The notes under the pieces were generated by a model. The model saw only the letters and a list, made by a program, of their open reading frames with translations. It did no database searches and had not been told where the DNA came from. DNA of 64,000 nucleotides, from positions 3,333,501-3,397,500 of the forward strand of contig CP075525.1 of NCBI GenBank assembly GCA_025808415.1, given 5' to 3'. Below, in pieces: positions 34,019 through 41,518 of the stretch. A program made the translations under genes and the position numbers. The stretch is from Cyclobacteriaceae bacterium (lineage in GTDB: Bacteria > Bacteroidota > Bacteroidia > Cytophagales > Cyclobacteriaceae). Position 1 is the stretch's first letter. Each line of letters opens with the position of its first letter.

Positions 34019-35038
34019 ATGGAAAACTCCGTGACCGATCTCACTAACAATGGCCGCACAAATAAGGTGATCCTGGAACTTATAGGCTACAATCGCGAGC
34101 ACTATGAAAAAGCCGACAACCTTTCCATTGAAGAAATCATCCAGCGCATCCAACCCGATCGGGTAAACTGGGTTAACGTTGATGGACTGTACGACCAAAG
34201 CATTATTGAGAAACTACAAACTCACTTTAATCTCCATTCGCTGCTGATTGAAGACGTGCTCCAAGATCAGCGACCTAAGGTTGAAGAGTATGATGATTAC
34301 CTGTTTTTCACGTTAAAAATGCTGTACAGTATTAACGGTGGCGAAATTGAGTATGAACAAATCAGTTTCGTATTGGGCAGCCATTACCTGATTTGTTTTC
34401 AGGAAAAAGAAGGTGACTTGTTTGATAATTTCCGTGACCGCATACGCCTGGACCAGGGGCGCGTGCGAAAAAAGAAAGCCGATTACCTGCTTTACCGGCT
34501 TATCGATATAATTGTTGACAATTACTACAACGTATTGGACGCGATTGGTGAGCAGATTGAGGACATTGAAGAAACTTTACACAACGAACATTCCGAACAT
34601 ACCTTTCAACGCATCCAAAACCTGAAGAAAGAGTTGATTTACTTGCGAAAAGCAGTGTACCCCTTGCGCGATGCTCTTTCGGCTTTGTTAAAAGATAAGA
34701 ATGAACTGATTGAAGAAGAGAATGAACGTTTCTTTGACGATGTGTACGATCATGTTGTGCACCTGATCGACTCCCTGGACACCTACAAAGACCTTACATC
34801 CAGTTTGCTCGACATACACATCAACACCCAAAACAACCAACTGAACAAAATCATTAAAGTACTAACCATTATCTCTACCATATTCATACCGCTCACTTTT
34901 ATTGTTGGGGTTTATGGGATGAATTTCAGGTACATGCCCGAGATTGAATGGGAGTATGGCTACCCGTTTACCTGGCTGATTATGGTTTTAATGACCGTTG
35001 GCATGTTGGGGTACTTCCGGTTTAAAAAATGGTTTTAA
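34019..35038 (+). CDS. corA: CorA-type magnesium/cobalt transporter
   Basis: A 339-residue protein with the CorA layout: a soluble alpha/beta N-terminal domain, a long helical stalk (residues about 160-275, with DAIGEQIEDIEETLHNEH), and two C-terminal membrane helices separated by the selectivity signature YGMNFRYMPE near residue 302. It forms a pentameric channel for Mg2+ uptake; some relatives transport Zn2+. It is divergent from the polyprenyl synthase gene, and the next gene starts 34 bp downstream, so it could share a transcript with the antiporters. Confidence 0.93.
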   Translation: MENSVTDLTNNGRTNKVILELIGYNREHYEKADNLSIEEIIQRIQPDRVNWVNVDGLYDQSIIEKLQTHFNLHSLLIEDVLQDQRPKVEEYDDYLFFTLKMLYSINGGEIEYEQISFVLGSHYLICFQEKEGDLFDNFRDRIRLDQGRVRKKKADYLLYRLIDIIVDNYYNVLDAIGEQIEDIEETLHNEHSEHTFQRIQNLKKELIYLRKAVYPLRDALSALLKDKNELIEEENERFFDDVYDHVVHLIDSLDTYKDLTSSLLDIHINTQNNQLNKIIKVLTIISTIFIPLTFIVGVYGMNFRYMPEIEWEYGYPFTWLIMVLMTVGMLGYFRFKKWF

Positions 35039-35071
35039 CCTTAAAGCCACTGTTCGTTAACACGCTTGCTC

Positions 35072-36061
35072 ATGGCCCTCTATATTGTTTTGCTTTTGGT
35101 CGGTTTTATCACTCTTATAAAAGGTGCCGATTTTTTAGTGGCCGGGGCCTCATCGTTGGCAAAACGGTTTAACGTTTCCAGTTTAATTATCGGGTTAACC
35201 GTGGTGTCGTTTGGCACTTCAGCCCCTGAAATGACTGTTAATGTTATCAATTCACTGGCCGGCCGTAACGAGGCCATCTTTGGCAATATTATCGGCAGCA
35301 ACATGTTCAACCTGTTATTTATATTAGGTGTTACCGGGCTCATCTATCCGCTGGTCGTACAAAAATCTTCTGTAAAATTTGAAGTTCCCTTTTCACTTTT
35401 TGGTATTGTGCTGTTGTGGGTTTTGGTAAACGATCAACTTATAAAAGGTACCGACATCGATATCCTTAGCCGTTGGGATGCACTGATTCTCTTTACCGGG
35501 TTTCTGATTTTCTTAGGATACATATACCAATCGCTAAAAACCAAAACCGATGATGAAGGTGAGCCGATAAAGGAATACAACATAGGCCTGTCATTATTAA
35601 TGGTGACAGGGGGTGTGGGTATGCTGGTGGGAGGAGGTTACCTGGTTACCGAAAATGCTGTGGGTATTGCCAGGGTATTTGGATTAAGTGAAAAGCTCAT
35701 CGGCTTAACCATATTGGCTGTGGGCACTTCGCTGCCCGAATTGGCCACTACGGTTGTAGCAGCATTTAAAAAGCAAACCGATATTGCTATTGGCAATGTT
35801 ATCGGGTCAAATATTTTCAACATTTTTTTAATCCTGGGCGTGAATGGCATGATCAAGCCCATTGAATACCCAGACCATAACCACGCAACGTATATTGAGC
35901 AAGCTGTATTAAATACCGACCTCTATGTTTTGGCCATAGGAACCGTAGCCCTTTTAATTGCCATGTTTACCCTGAGCAAAAATAAAATTGATCGCTGGGA
36001 AGCCCTTGGATTTCTGCTGCTTTATATCCTTTACACTTATTACCTTATTAACCGAAACTAA
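35072..36061 (+). CDS. Ca2+/Na+ antiporter (CaCA/YrbG family), copy 1
   Basis: A 329-residue membrane protein with ten or eleven helices and two inverted CaCA repeats. The ion-site motifs are GLTVVSFGTSAPEMTVN with NIIGSNMFNLLF in the first half, and GLTILAVGTSLPELATTVVA with NVIGSNIFNIFLI in the second. The acidic Glu in each (APE, LPE) is the expected Ca2+ ligand. Start is at ATG 35072; the TTG six bases earlier is less likely. A second antiporter follows, suggesting paralogous duplication or different ion preferences. Confidence 0.92.
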   Translation: MALYIVLLLVGFITLIKGADFLVAGASSLAKRFNVSSLIIGLTVVSFGTSAPEMTVNVINSLAGRNEAIFGNIIGSNMFNLLFILGVTGLIYPLVVQKSSVKFEVPFSLFGIVLLWVLVNDQLIKGTDIDILSRWDALILFTGFLIFLGYIYQSLKTKTDDEGEPIKEYNIGLSLLMVTGGVGMLVGGGYLVTENAVGIARVFGLSEKLIGLTILAVGTSLPELATTVVAAFKKQTDIAIGNVIGSNIFNIFLILGVNGMIKPIEYPDHNHATYIEQAVLNTDLYVLAIGTVALLIAMFTLSKNKIDRWEALGFLLLYILYTYYLINRN

Positions 36062-36129
36062 TTTATTTAGCTCCTTGCGTTATCGACTTGAAATCTTCTA
36101 TTTTTAAAGAATTAAGTTGTCTATAGCCT

Positions 36130-37092
36130 ATGGTTCTTGCGGTTTTTCTCTTGCTCGTTGGGTTCGTCATCCTGATAAAGGGTGCCGATTTCCTGGTCGA
36201 TGGGGCCGCTTCCGTTGCTAAAAAATTCAATATTTCCAACCTGGCTATTGGCCTTACGGTAGTGGCCTTCGGCACCTCCATGCCCGAAATGGTGGTCAAT
36301 ATAATATCGGCCATCAGTGGTAAAAGCGATGCAGCATTTGGTAACGTTATCGGCAGCAACAACTTTAACCTGCTGTTGATACTGGGTGTGGCCGGTACAA
36401 TATATCCGCTGGTTGTTCAACGAAAAACCGTGAAGTATGAGGTCCCCTTGTCACTGATAGCAACGGTGGCCCTTTACCTGCTGGTGAACGATGAACGGTT
36501 TTTGGGGGATGATTCAAATGCGCTTAACCGAACGGACGCAGTTATTCTGTTACTGCTCTTTGCCATCTTTCTTTTCTACATCTACCGCACCATGAAGAGC
36601 ACATTGGATAAAGAAGAGGGAGAGATAAAAGTTTACAGCACCGGAAAATCGGCTGCTTTGTTCTTTGCCGGTTTAGTTATGCTGGTGGGTGGCGGAAAAC
36701 TGGTTGTTGACAATGCCGTGCAGATTGCCCATTACTTTGGGTTAAGCGAAAAGCTGATCGGGCTTACCATACTGGCTGCCGGTACCTCACTACCCGAGTT
36801 GGCCACTTCGGCTGTAGCTGCTTTCAGGCGCAATACCGATATTGCCATAGGCAATGTTGTGGGTTCGAATATTTTCAACATCTGTTTAGTGCTGGGTATT
36901 TCCGGCTCCATTTCGCCCATACCTTTCAACACGGCAATAAATTTCGATTTATATGTGTTGGGTGTAGCCACCGTGTTGCTCATGATTTTTATGTTTACCC
37001 TCAACACCCGCAAACTAGACCGTTGGGAGGCCATTATCCTGTTGGTGGGTTACCTTACCTATACCCTGTACCTGATTGATATGGAAAACTAA
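36130..37092 (+). CDS. Ca2+/Na+ antiporter (CaCA/YrbG family), copy 2
   Basis: A 320-residue paralogue of the preceding gene, with the motifs GLTVVAFGTSMPEMVVN and NVIGSNNFNLLL in the first repeat and GLTILAAGTSLPELATSAVA and NVVGSNIFNICLV in the second. Sequence is clearly diverged from copy 1 despite the same plan (for example GSNN rather than GSNM at the first site), so the duplication is not recent. A strong terminator follows directly, ending this run of ion transporters. Confidence 0.92.
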   Translation: MVLAVFLLLVGFVILIKGADFLVDGAASVAKKFNISNLAIGLTVVAFGTSMPEMVVNIISAISGKSDAAFGNVIGSNNFNLLLILGVAGTIYPLVVQRKTVKYEVPLSLIATVALYLLVNDERFLGDDSNALNRTDAVILLLLFAIFLFYIYRTMKSTLDKEEGEIKVYSTGKSAALFFAGLVMLVGGGKLVVDNAVQIAHYFGLSEKLIGLTILAAGTSLPELATSAVAAFRRNTDIAIGNVVGSNIFNICLVLGISGSISPIPFNTAINFDLYVLGVATVLLMIFMFTLNTRKLDRWEAIILLVGYLTYTLYLIDMEN

Positions 37093-37119
37093 AAAGACCT
37101 TTATTGCTAAAGGTCTTTT
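37092..37119 (+). terminator. bidirectional terminator
   Basis: AAAAGACCTTTA, the loop TTGC, then TAAAGGTCTTTT. The stem begins with A's and ends with T's, so it can terminate both the antiporter on the plus strand and the convergent coiled-coil lipoprotein gene on the minus strand. Confidence 0.9.
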
Positions 37120-37163
37120 GTTACAGTACTGTTTATCGGTAACCGATAAACTATAAATGGTTG

Positions 37164-37904
37164 CTAAATCTTCTTCTGTAGTTCGTTGATTTTCGCTTGT
37201 GCCTCTTGTTTACCAAGCGACAATGACTTTTTGTATAGCTCGAGGGCTTCCTGCAGGGTTTCCTTTTTCTTTTTGGGCGCAAGTTTGGTACGGCTGGCGG
37301 CCTCTTCCACGGCTTGGGCCCGTGCATAGTATGCATCGGCCTCGTTCACTTTTGATTGGATCATCAACTCCTGGATTCGGGCCTCGATCAAAGCCAACTC
37401 CTGTTCTTTGGCAGCAATCTGGATTTCCTTATCGGCAATTTCGGCACTTTGCATTTCGGCCAGGTTAATCAGGTTTTGGTTTTCATTCCTGTATTTCTCT
37501 ACCTGCTCCTGTAACGCCAGTATCTCGTTGGTTTTTGCCTGGAGGTCGTCTTTCAGTTTTTTGATTTGCCGCGCATACGAGGCCGCATTGCCTTGTGATT
37601 TTTTCAGCGCACTCTCCAGGTCTGAAATTTTCCTTTCGGTATCCTTAACATATTTGTTCAAGTCCTTCATGCGCGATGTATAATCATCGTACGTGGTACC
37701 TTCAACCATATTGATACGAAGCAATTGCCTGCTGGCATCAATGCTATCCATCAACACGCCAACTTCCATAAGCGTATTGGCAACACGTTGTGAGGTTTCC
37801 AGTTCAATGCGCAAAGAGTCTACCTGCGATTGCAGTTCGGCTTTTTCTTTTGCACCGCAAGCGCCCAGCAGGATTATCGCGGTTATCCAAATAAGGTGTT
37901 TCAT
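37164..37904 (-). CDS. coiled-coil lipoprotein
   Basis: A 246-residue protein with a lipobox (LIWITAIILLGAC then GAKEK), so lipid-anchored. Almost the whole mature chain is a coiled coil: DSLRIELETSQRVANTLMEV, DTERKISDLESALKKSQGNA, KLKDDLQAKTNEILALQEQV, EIADKEIQIAAKEQELALIE, with a short basic section (RTKLAPKKKKETLQEALELY) near 210-225. It may be a structural envelope protein; no family name is certain. It is convergent with the antiporter and divergent from the NADH dehydrogenase gene. Confidence 0.8.
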   Translation of the reverse strand: MKHLIWITAIILLGACGAKEKAELQSQVDSLRIELETSQRVANTLMEVGVLMDSIDASRQLLRINMVEGTTYDDYTSRMKDLNKYVKDTERKISDLESALKKSQGNAASYARQIKKLKDDLQAKTNEILALQEQVEKYRNENQNLINLAEMQSAEIADKEIQIAAKEQELALIEARIQELMIQSKVNEADAYYARAQAVEEAASRTKLAPKKKKETLQEALELYKKSLSLGKQEAQAKINELQKKI

Positions 37905-38085
37905 AGGTGGGGTTTCTTTTAATTAGGGTTTAACACAAAAATACAGTTGAAAATCCGTACAAAAGGTTGTGGGCATACCAAATATTTTTGCCTGTAAGCC
38001 TGTCCATAAGTTTTGCGAATAATCTTTCAGCAGTTTAATTAAACCCTCTAAATTAGCACCCGTTTTAAGGGTTTTTCCCCTCTGC

Positions 38086-39390
38086 ATGCCACAAGCCAAC
38101 ACTGCACGCACTCACATTGCCGACCTTAACAAGCCCCGCATCATTATCATTGGCGGTGGGTTTGGGGGACTTGAAGTAGCTAAGGGACTTAATGGATCAA
38201 AAGCGCAGGTTGTACTTTTTGATCGGTATAACCACCACACCTTTCAGCCCCTTTTGTACCAGGTAGCCAGCTCAGGTTTAGAAACCAGTTCCATCGTTTT
38301 CCCTTTTCGGAAACGCTTTGCCAATCAGAACAATTTCTTTTTTCGAATGGGCGAGGTAATCGCCATAAAACCGCAGGAAAATTATATCGAAACGTCCATT
38401 GGACAATTGAAGTACGATTACCTGGTTATTGCGAATGGTGCCACCACCAATTACTACGGCATGAAAGACGTTGAGGAGAATGCCATTCCCATGAAAACGA
38501 TCATTGATGCCATTCAACTGCGCAACAAAATAATCCGCAACCTTGAAATTGCTTTGCTTACAGACGACCTGGAACAAATGAACAGCCTGATGGACTTTGT
38601 GATTGTAGGTGGTGGGCCTACTGGTGTGGAGTTAGCCGGGGCTTTGACCGAATTGAAAAAGCATGTTTTTCCTAAAGACTATAAAGAACTGGAGTTTACC
38701 CATATGGACATCCACCTGGTGGAAGCAGGGCCACGGTTATTAAATGGCATGTCAGCCAAAGCCTCGGAAAAAGCGCTGGAGTATCTACAAAACATGGGCG
38801 TAAAGGTGCACCTGAGCACGGCTGTAAAATCCTATAACGGCACAGAAGTACTATTGAACACCGGGGAAAGGCTTATTTCCCGGACACTAATATGGGCGGC
38901 CGGGGTTAAAGGGAGCCCGATTGATGGACTAAACGCAAATGCGATTGGAAAGAGCGGACGGATTATTGTTGATGAGTTTAATCGCGTAAAAGGCTACGAA
39001 AACATTTTTGCCATTGGCGATGCCGCTGTAATGGAAGGCGATGCCGGCTTTCCACAAGGTCACCCGATGATGGCCCCGCCCGCCATGCAACAAGGGCAGT
39101 TGTTGGCCAAAAACCTGAAGCGATTGCTCCAGCAAAAAAACATGAAGCCATTCTTGTATTTCGATAAAGGATCCATGGCTACCATAGGCCGTAACCGCGC
39201 GGTGGTGGATTTAGGAAAACTAAGGTTCCAGGGATTTTTTGCGTGGTTTGTTTGGATGTTTGTTCACCTGATTTCCATCATCGGATTCCGGAACAAATTT
39301 TTTGTCATGTTCAGTTGGTTCTGGAGTTACTTTTCTTACGATAAGAGTAACCGGTTAATCATCAGCCGCAATAAGGATGGCGTTAACTGA
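38086..39390 (+). CDS. ndh: type II NADH:quinone oxidoreductase (NDH-2-like)
   Basis: A 434-residue flavoprotein. FAD-binding Rossmann motif IIIGGGFGGLEVAKG (about 20-34), NAD-binding motif VIVGGGPTGVELAGAL (about 173-188), and the flavin-site IFAIGDAAVMEG near 305 with the QQGQ-like AMQQGQ motif. The C-terminal region contains hydrophobic helices (GFFAWFVWMFVHLISIIGF) that anchor it to the membrane. It transfers electrons from NADH to menaquinone without pumping protons. Kup follows 32 bp later on the same strand. Confidence 0.9.
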   Translation: MPQANTARTHIADLNKPRIIIIGGGFGGLEVAKGLNGSKAQVVLFDRYNHHTFQPLLYQVASSGLETSSIVFPFRKRFANQNNFFFRMGEVIAIKPQENYIETSIGQLKYDYLVIANGATTNYYGMKDVEENAIPMKTIIDAIQLRNKIIRNLEIALLTDDLEQMNSLMDFVIVGGGPTGVELAGALTELKKHVFPKDYKELEFTHMDIHLVEAGPRLLNGMSAKASEKALEYLQNMGVKVHLSTAVKSYNGTEVLLNTGERLISRTLIWAAGVKGSPIDGLNANAIGKSGRIIVDEFNRVKGYENIFAIGDAAVMEGDAGFPQGHPMMAPPAMQQGQLLAKNLKRLLQQKNMKPFLYFDKGSMATIGRNRAVVDLGKLRFQGFFAWFVWMFVHLISIIGFRNKFFVMFSWFWSYFSYDKSNRLIISRNKDGVN

Positions 39391-39422
39391 TCACAATATT
39401 TTGTTACATTCGTTTACAGTTC

Positions 39423-41384
39423 ATGGCTTTAGAATCGTACCATAAACACAAAACCCCGCTTTCCGCTGGTGGTGTGCTCATCTCCCTTGGGATAATTTAC
39501 GGGGATATTGGTACGTCTCCGCTGTATGTGTTCCGCGCTATTGCCGGTGATCACGAGATTTCCGAAAGGCTGATCCTCGGGGGATTATCCTGTGTGTTTT
39601 GGACACTCACCTTGGTCACCACCCTCAAGTACATTTACATGGCACTTAATGCCGACAATAAAGGCGAGGGCGGTATATTCGCATTGTATGCTTTGGTGCG
39701 CAGGTATAAAGCGGGTTGGGTAGTTTACCCGGCTATCATTGGGTGTGCTACCCTTATTGCCGATGGTTTCATAACTCCGGCCATCAGTGTTTCTTCTGCG
39801 GTTGAAGGTTTAAAAATTTTCAATCCCGATTTGCCGATCATCCAAATTGTTATCGTCATCCTTATTGCCTTGTTCGTATTCCAACAATTTGGCACCGGTG
39901 TGGTTGGCAAAACTTTTGGCCCTGTAATGACGGTATGGTTTACCACCATAGGCACCTTGGGAACCATTCAGTTAATTCAAAACCCCAGTGTATTAAAAGC
40001 AATCAACCCGATGTATGCAGTAGAGTTGCTGACCCTATATCCGGGCGGATTCTGGATACTGGGTGCAGTATTTCTATGTACCACAGGGGCTGAAGCACTT
40101 TACTCCGACCTTGGCCATTGTGGAAAGGAAAACATTCGTGTGGGTTGGGCTTTTGTTAAAACCGCGTTGCTGCTCAACTATTTTGGACAAGCCGCCTGGT
40201 TGTTGAAGCAAGAAGGCACAACGTTGGGTGAACAAATTCCATTTTATGCCATCATGCCCGAATGGTTTCTTCCGTTTGGTATCATCATCGCCACATCGGC
40301 AGCTATCATTGCCAGCCAGGCATTAATTTCCGGAACGTTTACACTTGTGAATGAGGCCATGAAATTAAAACTGTGGCCCATGACACGGGTGCGTTACCCA
40401 AGCCAGCTCAAGGGGCAGATCTACATTCCTTCCATTAACTGGATATTGATGAGTGGATGCATTTTGGTGGTACTCTACTTCAAAGAATCTTCAGCCATGG
40501 AAGGTGCTTACGGGTTAGCGATCACCATTGATATGCTGATGACAACATCGCTTTTGGTTTATTATTTCTCCCTATCCCGAAAATCAACAATACGCGCCAT
40601 AGGCCTGGCTCTTTTATTCTTCTCACTGGAAATGATGTTCCTGGTTTCGAACCTGAGTAAGTTTAGTCATGGTGGCTGGTTTGCGTTTATCATTGCCAGC
40701 GGACTTTTCCTGGTATTGTTTGTTCAACTGCGTGCGCGAAGGTTACGAACCCGCCACACCGAGTTTGTTGACCTGAAGCACTATGTGGATATGATCAAGG
40801 ACCTGCAGGCCGATGAAACCATTCCGAAGGAGGCTACAAACCTGGTGTTCCTGGCGGTAGCTGACAGTAAACGTTATATCGACTCAAACATTATTTATTC
40901 CATCTTCCGCAAGCGACCCAAGCGTGCCGATGTGTATTGGTTTCTTCATGTGGATACGGTGGACAGTCCGTTTACGAGTAAATATTCGGTAGATACCATC
41001 ATCCCTAAAAAGTGTTTCTTCGTTCGGATTAAACTCGGTTTCAAAGCCGACCACCGCATCAACCTGCTCTTCAATAAAATTGTGCACGAAATGGCCGATA
41101 ATGGCGAGATCGATCTGATCAGTCCGTATCCTTCGCTTCATAAATACAGCCAGACAGCCGACTTTAAATTTGTGATTATTCAATCATGGGCCTCACCCGA
41201 CAGTGAAATTTCAAGCTTTGACAGGCTTATAATCCAAAGCTACCGGTTATTGAAAAAATTCAGCTTGTCTACCGAAGCCCATTACGGTATTGAAGCCGCC
41301 AACCTGGAGTTGGAAAAAGCCCCGATACAGGTTGGCCCCCCTGCCCTGGTTAAGATAAAACGCGACCGCGATGACGAACGGTAA
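39423..41384 (+). CDS. kup: KUP-family potassium uptake protein
   Basis: A 653-residue transporter with about twelve membrane helices and a C-terminal cytosolic domain. The family start is unmistakable: LISLGIIYGDIGTSPLYVFR near residue 20, then NADNKGEGGIFALYALVRRY around 75-95 and TGAEALYSDLGHCGKENIR near 220. The C-terminus (residues 450-653) is soluble. It takes up K+ with protons. It is co-directional with ndh. The five-permease operon starts 134 bp after its stop; the palindromic activator sites of that operon begin only 4 bp after it. Confidence 0.94.
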   Translation: MALESYHKHKTPLSAGGVLISLGIIYGDIGTSPLYVFRAIAGDHEISERLILGGLSCVFWTLTLVTTLKYIYMALNADNKGEGGIFALYALVRRYKAGWVVYPAIIGCATLIADGFITPAISVSSAVEGLKIFNPDLPIIQIVIVILIALFVFQQFGTGVVGKTFGPVMTVWFTTIGTLGTIQLIQNPSVLKAINPMYAVELLTLYPGGFWILGAVFLCTTGAEALYSDLGHCGKENIRVGWAFVKTALLLNYFGQAAWLLKQEGTTLGEQIPFYAIMPEWFLPFGIIIATSAAIIASQALISGTFTLVNEAMKLKLWPMTRVRYPSQLKGQIYIPSINWILMSGCILVVLYFKESSAMEGAYGLAITIDMLMTTSLLVYYFSLSRKSTIRAIGLALLFFSLEMMFLVSNLSKFSHGGWFAFIIASGLFLVLFVQLRARRLRTRHTEFVDLKHYVDMIKDLQADETIPKEATNLVFLAVADSKRYIDSNIIYSIFRKRPKRADVYWFLHVDTVDSPFTSKYSVDTIIPKKCFFVRIKLGFKADHRINLLFNKIVHEMADNGEIDLISPYPSLHKYSQTADFKFVIIQSWASPDSEISSFDRLIIQSYRLLKKFSLSTEAHYGIEAANLELEKAPIQVGPPALVKIKRDRDDER

Positions 41385-41387
41385 AAT

Positions 41388-41423
41388 TGCCCGATAGCGG
41401 ACAACTTTGTCCACCATCGACCG
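41388..41423 (+). promoter_or_regulatory. tandem 16-bp palindromes, candidate enhancer of the permease operon
   Basis: Site 1 (41388-41403) is TGCCCGATAGCGGACA, the same half sites as at 8277-8292. Site 2 (41408-41423) is TGTCCACCATCGACCG, degenerate on the right. Centres are exactly 20 bp apart, as at 8 kb. Site 2 is about 74 bp before the -12 element. It begins 4 bp after the Kup stop codon. Confidence 0.65.
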
Positions 41424-41475
41424 ATTACTTTTTAAAATGGCCCAATTCGAAACAGAATTCGCCATTATTTGCATG

Positions 41476-41491
41476 TGGCATCGGATTCGCA
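41476..41491 (+). promoter_or_regulatory. sigma-54-type -24/-12 promoter of the permease operon
   Basis: TGGCATCGGATTCGCA matches the sigma-54 consensus TGGCACG-N4-TTGCA, with GG and GC exactly 10 bp apart. The -12 GC lies 30 bp before the ATG at 41519. Together with the upstream palindromes it indicates control by a sigma-54 enhancer-binding protein. Confidence 0.68.
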
Positions 41492-41518
41492 AGTGCAATG
41501 GTCAACAACCATTTGCTT

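Noticed and set aside
37983..37990. TATTTTTG, matching the Bacteroidota -7 promoter consensus TAnnTTTG, upstream of ndh
   Set aside because: The only TTG upstream is at 13 bp spacing, too short for the -33 element, so a promoter call is not justified.
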